Source: Flavivirga sp. 57AJ16 | GTDB taxonomy: Bacteria; Bacteroidota; Bacteroidia; Flavobacteriales; Flavobacteriaceae | Assembly: GCF_028736925.1 (NCBI RefSeq) | Contig: NZ_JAQZAT010000016.1 | Coordinates: 1-64,000 of the forward strand | Direction: 5' to 3' | Length of the DNA: 64,000 bases | Part shown: positions 25,388 to 35,600 of the stretch, piece after piece | How the letters are laid out: every line of letters starts with the position of its first letter | How positions within the stretch are numbered: the first letter of the stretch is position 1 | Notes under the pieces: model-generated | What the model was told of the DNA's origin: nothing | The model's input: only the letters and a program-made list of their open reading frames with translations | Database searches by the model: none | Translations under genes and position numbers: made by a program

Positions 25388-27421
25388 ATGAAAAATAGAA
25401 TTAAAAACACAAAATACACACTACTTTTAGCCTTAATGGGGTGTCTGGTATTGCTTAACGGGTGTTCTGATGATTTTCTAGAACCCGATCCCGTATCAAT
25501 TTATGAACCAGGTCAAACGTTTTCGACCGAGTCAGGGCTTAGGTCTTTATTGGCTTTTTGCGATCGACATTTAAAATTGTTTTACACTTCAGGAGATAAT
25601 AATGCCATAAACCCAATTGGGACGGAGTATATCTTCTCTGATTTGATGGTACCGTCTGCACATAATTATGAAACGATGCTGCACAATGTGGCTGAGGGGC
25701 TTACACCTACTAGTGTAGGGATTGGTGGCGGAAGGTTATTTAATTCTTTGCTCCAAAACCATAGTATATGGCACTTTTGGCATGAGAGTTATTATACCAT
25801 TATGCAGGCTAATACCATCATTCAATATGTAGATGATATTGAGTCGCTAGATGAAGAGACTCGAAATGCCTATAAAGGTAGAGCGTTTTTTCACCGTGCT
25901 TTTCGTTATTACAATTTAGTATTTCAGTTTGGAGATGTACCCTTGTTAACCAAGGTAACCGAAGTTCCTAAGCAAAATTACAGGAGTACAAAGCGCGAAG
26001 CAATTTTGGAGATGTTAGTTCAAGATATGGAACAGGCTGTTGAGTGGGTACCAAATCAGTCTGAAGAGCCCTTAGTAGGTATGGTAAACAAAGGGGCTTG
26101 CCGTATGTTATTGTCTAAATTGTATTTAGCAATGGGGGAATATAGCTTAGCTGAAGAACAACTTGATATGTTAATTGATGGATCAGAATATTCATTGATT
26201 CAGGGAGATGAATTTGGTTCTTTCAATGATGGTGGGGAACCTGAAGCGTGGCCAATTGACCGTAACGTTATTTGGGATATGCACCGTGCCGAAAACAAAT
26301 TAATCCCTTCAAATACCGAAGTTATACTTGGCATTGTAAATCGTGGTTCAGATACGGAAGGTTTTGTTCCTATGCATAGTATGCGTATTTACTATCCATT
26401 TTACTTTGAAAATACCACAAGTGCTCCAAAAACTAAAGATGGAAAGCAGGCATTATTGAATTTATCCAGAACCAATAGCGACTACGTTGAAGAATATGAC
26501 TATTTGCGGTCTTTAGGCCGGGGTATTGGTACATTTCGTCCTACTTATTATCAAACCCATACTATGTGGAAAGTTAATGGCAGAATGGACGATACCGACT
26601 TGCGCCACAGTTCTGAAACTGGAAATTGGGTACATATGGAAGATCTTAAGGTTAATAACAAAGCATCCGCTCAGTACGGGGAACCTCTAACCTTATATGA
26701 TGATTCTGGAAATTTACTATGTACAGATACCATTAGGCGCTGGTATGATGTACCGCATTACAAATTCTTTTTGAATGATCCCATAAATGAGGCTCGATTA
26801 AATAGTACCAGTTATAATGGTGCAACCAATGGAGGTAATGCTGATTTTTACCTGTACCGTTTGGCAGAGGCATATCTGTTACGTGCAGAAGCTAAATTTT
26901 ATCAAGGTAACCAAGGTGGCGCGGCATCAGATGTAAATGAAATACGTAATCGGGCAAAATGTACCGAGCTTTATCAAGGTACGGTAACCATAGGCGATAT
27001 TATGGATGAACGCGCTCGTGAATTATATATGGAAGAGTGGCGTAATGTTGAATTAACCCGAGTATCATTATGTCTTGCCCGTAGCGGAATGCCAGACGAG
27101 TGGGGCAATACCTATAGTCTGGATAATTTTGATAAACAACAAGGTACAGATCCTAATGGGGGTAGCTATTGGTATCAGCGGGTTACTAGATGTGGTAAAA
27201 TTTATAATGGAGAGCCTATTAGTGTAGAAGGTGGAAAAATAAACCCGATAAATTATACTATGGATAAGAAGAATATTTACTGGCCTATTTTTAATCAATC
27301 CATTACTGCTAACAGAAAAGGTAATTTGGCACAAAATTATGGGTATGACGGTTACAACTTCGCAACTCCTAAATGGAATACTTGGGAGGAAGCTGTAGCA
27401 GATGAAGATAGAATAGAGTAG
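25388..27421 (+). CDS. SusD/RagB-family glycan-binding outer-membrane lipoprotein
   Basis: The 677-residue protein carries a lipobox signal (VLLNGCSDDF, Cys26, followed by Asp-Asp). SusD landmarks are YKGRAFFHRAFRYYNLVFQF, the block FYLYRLAEAYLLRAEAKFYQ, IMDERARELYMEEWRNVELT, and a C-terminus with WPIFNQSITANRKGNLAQNYG. It is longer than the other SusD proteins here (605 and 540 residues), with extra loops in the middle that may shape the glycan-binding face. It pairs with the SusC at 22153-25359, and a terminator follows at 27441. Confidence 0.93.
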   Translation: MKNRIKNTKYTLLLALMGCLVLLNGCSDDFLEPDPVSIYEPGQTFSTESGLRSLLAFCDRHLKLFYTSGDNNAINPIGTEYIFSDLMVPSAHNYETMLHNVAEGLTPTSVGIGGGRLFNSLLQNHSIWHFWHESYYTIMQANTIIQYVDDIESLDEETRNAYKGRAFFHRAFRYYNLVFQFGDVPLLTKVTEVPKQNYRSTKREAILEMLVQDMEQAVEWVPNQSEEPLVGMVNKGACRMLLSKLYLAMGEYSLAEEQLDMLIDGSEYSLIQGDEFGSFNDGGEPEAWPIDRNVIWDMHRAENKLIPSNTEVILGIVNRGSDTEGFVPMHSMRIYYPFYFENTTSAPKTKDGKQALLNLSRTNSDYVEEYDYLRSLGRGIGTFRPTYYQTHTMWKVNGRMDDTDLRHSSETGNWVHMEDLKVNNKASAQYGEPLTLYDDSGNLLCTDTIRRWYDVPHYKFFLNDPINEARLNSTSYNGATNGGNADFYLYRLAEAYLLRAEAKFYQGNQGGAASDVNEIRNRAKCTELYQGTVTIGDIMDERARELYMEEWRNVELTRVSLCLARSGMPDEWGNTYSLDNFDKQQGTDPNGGSYWYQRVTRCGKIYNGEPISVEGGKINPINYTMDKKNIYWPIFNQSITANRKGNLAQNYGYDGYNFATPKWNTWEEAVADEDRIE

Positions 27422-27440
27422 AAAATTATATAGTATCTAA

Positions 27441-27480
27441 AATAGACTGGTCATTCAGAGGTATGGCCGGTCTATTTTGT
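27441..27480 (+). terminator. Rho-independent terminator after SusD
   Basis: A 14-bp inverted repeat with G-T wobbles (AATAGACTGGTCAT at 27441-27454, ATGGCCGGTCTATT at 27463-27476) is followed by TTTTG. It closes the GH2-to-SusD operon 20 bases after the SusD stop. Confidence 0.75.
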
Positions 27481-27488
27481 GAATAATA

Positions 27489-27832
27489 CCAAATTATGAA
27501 TTAAAATACGCAATTCAAACATATTCATTAATTCGTTTTATCACTTATATCAATTTGAGTATAAAATATCGTATAAAAGCCGAAGTTATTTTAAAATATA
27601 AAAACGCTGTGATTAGATTGCATAGAGTAGCTACGGAATTTAAGAACAAGGCCTTTAAATTTAAAAAAAGCCTGTACTCAACTTGATTGGGTAAACGAGT
27701 CGACATGTGACATTTTATATTCTAATTGGTATTGCTCATCATTTCCATAGCTTAGGCTATGCAAATAACTCGCAGCAGGCAAAAACAAAAAAGCAATGTC
27801 GTTTTCAGTAACTCATTTTAATTCATAATTGG
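27489..27832. mobile_element. Short inverted-repeat element (MITE-like), about 344 bp
   Basis: Terminal inverted repeats of 18-19 bases, CCAAATTATGAATTAAAAT on the left (27489-27507) and its complement with one base missing at 27815-27832, enclose sequence without a gene. The flanks ATAATA (27483-27488 and 27834-27839) may be a target duplication. The ends share the ATACCAATTAT core with arms at 61775 and 62546. It lies directly upstream of the dead GH43 gene and may have separated it from its promoter. Confidence 0.5.
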
Positions 27833-27850
27833 TATAATACCTAAAAATAA

Positions 27851-28416
27851 ATGAAGAAATTAAAGAATTCATTGAGATTGCTTGTTCTAATAGCTATATA
27901 TCTATTTTCGTTATAGCTTGTGGAAATAAGAAAAAAAAATAACGATACGGGAGTAGCCTACTCAAATCCCTTAGCCGTCAAATATGGCGGTCCTTTTATA
28001 CTTAAGGCCTCTGATGGTAAATAATATATGTACGGTACCGATGGCAATGCTCCAGGCTTTAAGGTTTATTAGTCTGAGGACTTGGCAGATTGGAAGTATG
28101 TGAAAATGGCTTATGAGGGTGGTTAAGAAGATTCTTGGACTAAGGATAGTATTGGGCACCTGAAGTTTATGAGCGCTATGGTAAATATTATATGTTTTTC
28201 AGTGCTAATCAGGAAATACAATCCCAATAATGAAGCCCATTATAGATGCAAATGTCTTATTTGATGACGTTGGATAATAAAACCTACTTGTATTATTCTA
28301 GATGTTGTTACAAACATCCTGTAGAGAGCGAGGTTGCCGATTGGGCAAAAGACAAAGGCTGGTATGATGAGATTGAAGAAAGTTGGGTTTATGGCGTTGA
28401 GATAACTGTGAAATAA
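27851..28416 (+). pseudogene. Decayed GH43-family glycosidase lipoprotein gene
   Basis: The start ATG at 27851 and a lipobox (ACGNKKK in a shifted frame) are followed by a clear GH43 N-terminal blade: NPLAVKYGGPFILKASDGK, then YMYGTDGNAPGFKVY, SEDLADWKYVKMAYEGG, and APEVYERYGKYYMFFSANQE. In-frame stops interrupt it after SDGK (TAA), after KVY (TAG) and after YEGG (TAA). A base is lost near 28150, and a further deletion joins FDD to a C-terminal part read as YYSRCCYKHPVESEVADWAK, ending VYGVEITVK. An intact enzyme of this type has over 300 residues, so much of the middle is gone. It probably once belonged to the pectin-type locus that follows. Confidence 0.82.
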
Positions 28417-28437
28417 ATAGAAAAATGAAATCAAAGA

Positions 28438-28483
28438 AATTAAGAAAGCCATTCTTTAGAATTAGAGAATGGCTTTCTTAATT
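28438..28483. terminator. Bidirectional terminator
   Basis: A perfect 18-bp inverted repeat (28438-28455 and 28466-28483, arm AATTAAGAAAGCCATTCT) with a 10-base loop has A-rich and T-rich edges. It stands between the plus-strand GH43 remnant and the minus-strand GH105 gene ending at 28501, so it can serve both directions. Confidence 0.82.
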
Positions 28484-28500
28484 AAGCGTAAAACCAAGAA

Positions 28501-29733
28501 TTAGGGTTTATCTAATAAAGCATAGGCACACCACATCAAGGCTGCTTGTCCATGAAGATCGCCCACCCATCTGCGACGGTCTTTATAGTAATCATAAGAG
28601 TAGCCTATACCTGTTCCTTCGCATACTTCGATTATATCATTTTTGCTATCAAGATACGTGAGTAATGCCAGCCAACCCTTACGCGCAACCGTTCCATACT
28701 TTTCTTCTTCAAGCCAACCCTTTTTCACTCCCGTAATCATTGCATACGTGAACATGGCACTTCCGGAGCTCTCGGCCCACATGTCACTGGTATTGGGGTG
28801 ATCTACCAGCTGTGACCACATTCCGTCAGGACGTTGATATTTCGCCAATTCGCTCATCATTTTTAGGTAAGCATTCATAATTCTTGAACGGTCAGGATGA
28901 TTTTCGGGGAGTAATTTAAGAACCTCTACCATACCTACGGCCATCCAGCCATTACCCCGTGCCCAATAATACGGCGCAGAAGGAGCATGATAAAACAAGC
29001 CATTATCACGTTGTATTCGGTCAAGATATAGTACCATTTCATTGGCTGTTCGCTCCCTGTATTTCTCATCTTTAGTAACCTGATAGGCCTGAGCTTGTAG
29101 CGCGGTAATCATAAACATATCATCAATCCATAGACGTGTTTGCCACGAGAACCCTTGGTCATGCCATTCTTTTTCTGTTGAGCTAGCGTTGTTGGGTAAA
29201 GTCCACTGCCGGTCTGCATACGTCATCCCCAAATCAAAATATTTGGCTTCTTTTTTTCGCTGATATATCTGTAAAGGAATAGCTCCAAAAACATAGTAAT
29301 CTACTTTGTTACTAGCCGTAGGTGTTAGCGTGGGTTGTAGATCTTTATCTGTTGTAAAAAGAGGGGCAAATTTGTTAACCACACCATTATACAACAAATC
29401 ATCGTCTACAGCATCTGCAAACCACAGTGCGCCGAGCCAGGCACAGGCATCTGGATAAGTGACGTGGTCTGCAGTATAATTAGAGTATATGTTTCCCCAA
29501 AAGGAATAGTCAACATTTATAAATCTTTGGGTCAACTTTTTACCCACTTCTACAGGTCCCTGACCTTTACGGAAATCAATCAGATTATAACTGGTAGTAT
29601 CTTTCTCTTCTACGATGGGATCATCATCATCAGTGGCTATGGGTTTATCTGTTGAATCACTGCCGCAAGCACCCAATAGCAATGATAAGTGCAAAACGAT
29701 AATTATCGAGGCTAATAATTTTATAGTTTTCAT
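28501..29733 (-). CDS. GH105 unsaturated uronyl hydrolase (lipoprotein)
   Basis: The protein (410 residues) has a lipobox signal (LLLGACGSD, Cys23) and an acidic linker, then an alpha/alpha-barrel of the GH88/GH105 type. Key segments are VTYPDACAWLGALWFADA, the catalytic-region motif WIDDMFMIT (Asp204-Asp205), GLFYHAPSAPYYWARGNGWM, and the late GDLHGQAALMWCAYAL. GH105 enzymes hydrolyse the unsaturated uronic acid from the non-reducing end of oligosaccharides made by pectate or rhamnogalacturonan lyases. The lipid anchor implies work at the envelope. It lies 15 bases downstream of a second GH105 gene on the same strand and in a locus with KduI and KduD, which supports a pectin substrate. Confidence 0.88.
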   Translation of the reverse strand: MKTIKLLASIIIVLHLSLLLGACGSDSTDKPIATDDDDPIVEEKDTTSYNLIDFRKGQGPVEVGKKLTQRFINVDYSFWGNIYSNYTADHVTYPDACAWLGALWFADAVDDDLLYNGVVNKFAPLFTTDKDLQPTLTPTASNKVDYYVFGAIPLQIYQRKKEAKYFDLGMTYADRQWTLPNNASSTEKEWHDQGFSWQTRLWIDDMFMITALQAQAYQVTKDEKYRERTANEMVLYLDRIQRDNGLFYHAPSAPYYWARGNGWMAVGMVEVLKLLPENHPDRSRIMNAYLKMMSELAKYQRPDGMWSQLVDHPNTSDMWAESSGSAMFTYAMITGVKKGWLEEEKYGTVARKGWLALLTYLDSKNDIIEVCEGTGIGYSYDYYKDRRRWVGDLHGQAALMWCAYALLDKP

Positions 29734-29748
29734 GGTGTTAGTTTATCG

Positions 29749-30894
29749 TTACTTGCTTAAGGCGTATGAACACCAAATTAGGGCTGCCTGACCGTGAAGA
29801 TCTCCGGTTAATTTTTTACGGTTGAGGTAATGATTATAATCATTCTTAGTTCCTGTACCTTCACAAACATTCCGCAGATTATAATCCTCGTCCAGATAGG
29901 TCAACAATGCAGACCATCCTTTACGTGCTGCTGCCCCATACACTTTTTTGTCAAGCCATCCGTTTTTAACACCGGTAATCATTGCGTAAGTAAACATCCC
30001 CGTACACGATGTTTCTTTCCAGGAATTAGGATCGTCTATTAATTGATGCCACATGCCGTCATAACTTTGATAGCGCAGCAACGTCTGCATCATACTTTTA
30101 TATGCTGTTTCTATTTTTTCTCGGTTAGGGTTGTCTTTAGGCATTAGACGTAGCATTTCGGTCATGCCAACCGCCATCCAGCCATTACCCCGCCCCCAAA
30201 AAAACGGAGCATTCGGTGCATGATAGAAAAGACCATTCGGGCGTTGTATATTATCTAAGTACAGTGCCATTTCATCCACTGCCCGATTTATATATTTCTT
30301 ATCACCTGTAACCAGATAGGCTTGAGCCTGTACGGCAGTAATCATGAACATATCGTCAATCCAAAGACGTGTTTGCCAAGAATATCCCTGGTTGTGCCAT
30401 TTTTTTTCGTCTCCTCTGGGGTCGTCAGGAAGTATCCATTGTTTATCTGCATAAGCTAACCCCAGATCAAGATATTTCTTGGCTTTTTCTTTCTTATATA
30501 TCTCTAAAGGAACAGCGCCAAAAACATACCAATCCACTACATTGTGAGGTTTAGGACGAAATTCGGGTAGCATATCCTTTTGCGTCGTAAAAAGGGGATC
30601 GAACCGATCTACCAATTGGTCATATAAAGCGTCATTATTAGTGGCTTTTGTGAGCCATAGCGCTCCCAGCCAGGCACATACATCTGGATAGGTAACAAAT
30701 GGGGCTTTGTTTTTTGAGTTGGTGCGTCCCCAGTCAGAAAAAGGTGTCTGAAGTAAATGCTCAACTAGTTTAGCGCCTATTTCTTCAGGTTGGCTACCCT
30801 TAGGAAATTTATTCAAATCTGAACTTTGAGAGTGAGCACTGAAAACAACCGTGACAAAAAATAAAATGTTTAGAATAAGAGTTCGAATTTTCAT
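29749..30894 (-). CDS. GH105 unsaturated uronyl hydrolase (secreted/periplasmic paralogue)
   Basis: This 381-residue paralogue of the downstream GH105 shares most motifs: VTYPDVCAWLGALWLTKA, WIDDMFMIT (Asp180-Asp181), GLFYHAPNAPFFWGRGNGWM and GDLHGQAALIWCSYAL. It differs in the N-terminus, where MKIRTLILNILFFVTVVFSA is a cleavable signal peptide without a lipobox cysteine, so this copy is probably periplasmic while its neighbour is lipid-anchored. The pair may split the same chemistry between compartments or between substrates. It is preceded 43 bases upstream by the GH43 gene, and the three minus-strand genes probably form one operon. Confidence 0.88.
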   Translation of the reverse strand: MKIRTLILNILFFVTVVFSAHSQSSDLNKFPKGSQPEEIGAKLVEHLLQTPFSDWGRTNSKNKAPFVTYPDVCAWLGALWLTKATNNDALYDQLVDRFDPLFTTQKDMLPEFRPKPHNVVDWYVFGAVPLEIYKKEKAKKYLDLGLAYADKQWILPDDPRGDEKKWHNQGYSWQTRLWIDDMFMITAVQAQAYLVTGDKKYINRAVDEMALYLDNIQRPNGLFYHAPNAPFFWGRGNGWMAVGMTEMLRLMPKDNPNREKIETAYKSMMQTLLRYQSYDGMWHQLIDDPNSWKETSCTGMFTYAMITGVKNGWLDKKVYGAAARKGWSALLTYLDEDYNLRNVCEGTGTKNDYNHYLNRKKLTGDLHGQAALIWCSYALSK

Positions 30895-30937
30895 TTTTAG
30901 GAATATAATGTGTTTAATGTTATTAATTAATAGGTTT

Positions 30938-32311
30938 CTATCGACTTTCTCCAGAGGGCAAGGCTATGGGCTCTTCCCATCCTACGGGTCTGCCAAAATA
31001 GGGCGTACCGTCTTGCTCATCCCATGTAAACCTCTGAAGAAATGTATAACGGTTGGACCATCCATTTTCATTGAAAGCTTTAACGTGGTAAGCAATCCAA
31101 TCTTCAGTACCGTCGGGAGACTTGGTAAAACTGCAATGTCCTACTCCATTCACTCCGCTGGTAGGGTTTACGGTTTCATCATTACGGAAGAAGACTTCGT
31201 TGGCCGATTTTGTCCAGTTGGAAGCAACAAGAGGATTAGATAGGGTATCACTAAGTTCTAAATAGCCCAATCTGTATTGTTTCGTCCAAGACCCGTTAGT
31301 GGAGTACACGACAAAGAATTTTCCTTTCTCCTTATTTTTAAGAAATGCAGGGCCTTCATTTACTTTCCCGGAAAAAAGTTCCCAGGGTTTATCAGGTTTT
31401 GATATGGCAACTCGAGAAGATGATATAGTATAGGGGTTATCCATTTTTGCTATATAGAGCCATTGGTCCCCACTATCTTCCGGGTTTCCAGACCATACAG
31501 CATATAACTGGTTGTTTAATTTGAAAACACCTAAATCAATAGCGTAATTGGTGTTTTCGGTGGTAGCTACAATTCCCGGCTCATAATTATCTCCTGTATA
31601 AAGCATTCCTAAATCCTCCCATTCACCCTGCGGGTCATCAGTTTTAGACCTCAGAACTCCACTGCGTTGCTTGGTATAGGAACCGTTAGATTCACCGGTA
31701 GGCCTGCCAGCGGCATAGTAGATGTACCATTGCCCGTCAATAAAATGCAGCTCGGGAGCCCAAATATTGGTAGGGTTCCATACTTTATTGTCATTAGTAT
31801 CAGTAGGGGCATTCCACACCTTACTGGTTAATGGGAAGCTGGTTAGTTTATCTGATTTGGCTATGTTAATACCATTACCTTGAGCCTTGCATATATAGTA
31901 ACTGGTGCCATGTTTAATAATCCAAGGGTCAGGGATGCCTGCAATAGGATTTGTGAAAGTAAGTTCAGTCTGAATAATTTCAAGCTCAACAGGAGGCAAT
32001 CCATCGGCAGTAAATTTTACTATGCCCGAACGCTCGTTTGTCGTATTGTCACTATAGCTAATCCTAACACCCATATTGCCTTCTCCTTTATTAATATCAA
32101 GCGTTAACCAAGAAGCTTGCGATTCAACCGTCCAGTTAGTATTAGATACCACGTGAACAGTGATGTTTCCTGAAGAATTGGTAATAGTAAGGTTAGTACT
32201 GCTTAAGCGCAGGCTGGGATCTGGGGTGTTTTCTGATAGCTGGTCACCACCACCACAAGATCCGGTTGCGAAGACCATCAAAAAAATAAAAATAAAATGA
32301 GTATTTTTCAT
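30938..32311 (-). CDS. BACON-domain GH43 glycosidase lipoprotein
   Basis: The 457-residue protein has a lipobox (FATGSCGGG, Cys19), a BACON domain at about 35-115 (NTNWTVESQASWLTLDINKG, then SGIVKFTADG) and a GH43 propeller from about 118. The three expected carboxylates are visible: Asp128 in AGIPDPWII as base, Asp259 in AIDLGVF as modulator, and Glu319 in VNEGPAF as acid. GH43 enzymes of this kind are mostly arabinofuranosidases or beta-xylosidases/galactosidases; side chains of pectin are a fitting target given two GH105 genes downstream. The BACON domain probably acts as a spacer or mucin/glycan adhesion module. It is the first gene of the minus-strand operon. Confidence 0.88.
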   Translation of the reverse strand: MKNTHFIFIFLMVFATGSCGGGDQLSENTPDPSLRLSSTNLTITNSSGNITVHVVSNTNWTVESQASWLTLDINKGEGNMGVRISYSDNTTNERSGIVKFTADGLPPVELEIIQTELTFTNPIAGIPDPWIIKHGTSYYICKAQGNGINIAKSDKLTSFPLTSKVWNAPTDTNDNKVWNPTNIWAPELHFIDGQWYIYYAAGRPTGESNGSYTKQRSGVLRSKTDDPQGEWEDLGMLYTGDNYEPGIVATTENTNYAIDLGVFKLNNQLYAVWSGNPEDSGDQWLYIAKMDNPYTISSSRVAISKPDKPWELFSGKVNEGPAFLKNKEKGKFFVVYSTNGSWTKQYRLGYLELSDTLSNPLVASNWTKSANEVFFRNDETVNPTSGVNGVGHCSFTKSPDGTEDWIAYHVKAFNENGWSNRYTFLQRFTWDEQDGTPYFGRPVGWEEPIALPSGESR

Positions 32312-32602
32312 AAAGCAACTATTTAGTTTATGGGGTATTAATTATGGTGATTTAGAAATTTTTATTTTTAATCTCTAAGCAATTTCGAGCAGTGTGTAAA
32401 GCGCGAAGTACAAATATAGAAGGCCCCCCTAAAAACCTATAATCTCATTTTTGCCAAATGTGCTCTATCCGGCATAATTTTACTTAAGGACACTTTTGGC
32501 TATAAACGATACATATTAGGGCTCTAGAAATATCTTATTTAACTTATAATTATTGTTTATTTGTGTATGGTTCACTTTAGACCTAAAATATCTATTACTT
32601 CT

Positions 32603-35600
32603 ATGAAAGGCTTAAGTCTGATAATAGTATTCATAATTTTTATAAGCCAGTTATATGGAAATGACGTCCGTAATATCAACAGTAGACATGGCTTGTCTAA
32701 TAGTGCAGTGACCTGTCTGTTTCAGGATAGTGAACGCTACTTGTGGATGGGTACTTATGACGGTCTCAATAAATATAATGGCATTGATATAAAAGTTTAC
32801 AAGCCAAGTATTAATAATACTCATAGCCTTTCTGGCAATGTTGTGAAATCTATAATAGAGTCAGAGCATGGGTACTTATGGATATTAACCAAATCTGGTT
32901 TGGATCAATATTCAAAGAAAAGCGACCGGGTAGAAGCCCATTTTTCAAACTTTGGTGTAAACAGCTTGATGGCAATTGACAGCAATGGGACATTTTATGT
33001 CATGAATCAAGAAGGTAAGCTGTATTGGTTTGATTTTAAAGAGCAGGTATTTAATGAAATAAGGCTTCCGGATACAAAACAATATAAAAATTGCGAGAAT
33101 TTTATTATTGATTCACATGATACTATCTGGATTTCCAATAATGGGATAATTAAAAGGTTTGATATTAGCTATTCTCCTAATTCAGAGCCTCTTTTATCCC
33201 CTATGGATAATTTTAAACATACACAAGCCATTTCAGATACATTCTATGATAACGACGAAAAAAGTGTCATTTTTATTGATGAAAAAAGGGATTTATATGT
33301 TGTCAGACAAGATACTGTTGAATATATCAAAAACATTTCATCTTTAATAACTCAATATGGAGGTATATCTTCCATTTTATATGATGATAAGGATATCCTG
33401 ATAGCATTTAGAGTGAGTGGATTAATCAAGCTGACCAATAAAAATGATTATCAGGTAGAAAAGATGTTTATGAATTGTGGTGTTTTTTCGCTCTTAAAAG
33501 ATAAAACACAAGATATAATATGGGTGGGAACTGATGGACAAGGGGTGCAAGCCTATATTAACGAGGAGTTTGTATTTAATGGGATCGATTTTAATGAATT
33601 ACCGATAAATATACAAAGGCCGGTACGTGCTATTTATACCGATAACAACCATGACTTATGGTTAGGGACTAAGGGTGACGGTATTGTAAGGGTAAAAGAT
33701 TACCAGAAAGGTATAGAAAAAGGTAATAGAACCAATATCCAACACATTACGAGTTCGGAGGGGCTAAGCGGCAATGCTATTTACGCCTTCGAGGAAAGTA
33801 AAAAAAATAAATTGCTGTGGATAGGATCAAATGGCCCCCAGCTTGACTATTATTCTTATAAAGATCAAAAAATCCATCGTCTGATCAATAAGACCCCCAC
33901 CCGGTTTGTTGATGTACATAGTATACTTGAAACATCTGATTCTACATTATGGGTTGCCTCTTATTTTGATTTGCTTAAGGTTAAAATTCAAAAGCACGGT
34001 GATGAATTAGAAGTTAGAGAAGTTAAGAAATATGATTTTGATAGGGCTAAAGGGCACCATTACAATCAGGTATTTTCAATCAAGCAAGAAAATGATTCTA
34101 TTTTATGGCTTGGGATGCGCGGTAGTGGAGCTTTAAGGCTAAATCATTTTACAGGTAATTACCACCTTGTGAATTTTGAAAAAAATGGAATTGCGCCTAT
34201 GAATGATATTCTAAGTGTTTGTATTGGGAGAGATGGCAGCAAATGGTTTGGATCTAGTTATGGTCTCGCCAAAATAGGAAGAAACCGTGATAGCATTTTT
34301 CAATATGAGAATTACAACGAAAGCGATGGATTGCAGAACAATACCGTACATGGAATACTTGAAAATAAAGAGGGTAAGTTATGGTTAAGCACCAATTCAG
34401 GTATTGTGCTGTTTGATCCCCAAGAACATATCTTTAAAAATTTTGACCAAAGAACAGGTTTAAAAGTTATTGAGTTTAGTGATAATGCCTACTATGAAGA
34501 TAAAACTACCTCAACCTATTTCTTTGGAGGGATTGATGGGGTGGTCTGGGTCAAACAGGGCCAAAAAACCGCAAATGATTATGTGCCGCCTGTCTATTTT
34601 ACAAACCTTCGATTCTTTAATGAAGACCATAATATAAATGATTTTATGGTTAATAAAGATAATCAAGAACAGCTTCGTTTAAACTATAGTCAAAATTTCT
34701 TTACCGTTTCATTTGTAGTAAATGATTTTATAAATGGTAGGAATGGCAAATACTCCTATAAATTAGAAAATTTCAGTGAGACCTGGATGGATGCAAATAA
34801 CAGGGAGGCCCAATTTACAAATATACCTCCTGGGGACTATATTCTTAAGGTTAAATATCAGGGCGGTGTTACAGGTCAAATCCAGACGGCTAGCTTGAAT
34901 ATTTCTATATTACCACCTTGGTATTTGAGTGTTTATGCGAAAATTGTATATGGCATAGTTGTAGTCAGCCTGTTGTTTTTATTTAATTATTACAAGAGAA
35001 GAAAGTACGAAGAAAAGCAGAAGAAGGTAGCGCAGCGTTTAGATCAAAAGTACAAGGAAAAAGCATATGAAAGTAAACTTCGCTTTTTTACAAATATCAC
35101 CCACGAGTTTTGTACTCCCCTAACTCTTATAAATACACCCAGTGAACGGATACTTAATTATGAAGGAAGTGATTCGTTTATAAAAAAGCATGCTTTAACT
35201 ATCAAATCCAATGCAACAAGGCTAAATAATTTAGTGCAGGAAATCATTGATTTTAGGCGTATTGAAACAGGCCATAAAAACTATGTCATAAAGAGTTGCA
35301 ATATTAATACGATCTGTGATGAAATAGTAAAATCTTTTGCTGATTTGGCAGAAGAAAACAATGTAACACTTAGTTTGAATTTGAAGTCAGAGATTATATG
35401 GAACCTTGATCCAAACAGTTTTTCGAAAACCCTTACCAACCTTATTTCGAATGCTTTTAAATACACCCCTAAAAATGGATTGATCAGAGTAGCAGGTTAT
35501 ACAGAAAAAAACGAACTTATTTTGAAAGTTTACAATACAGGTAAGGGTATTGATCCGAAATATATACCTTTTATTTTCAATCGATACTCAGTCTTGGATA

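Noticed and set aside
30851-31243. A 130-codon plus-strand frame overlapping the GH43 and GH105 genes
   Set aside because: It runs antisense to confidently assigned glycosidase genes and has no recognisable domain or upstream signal.
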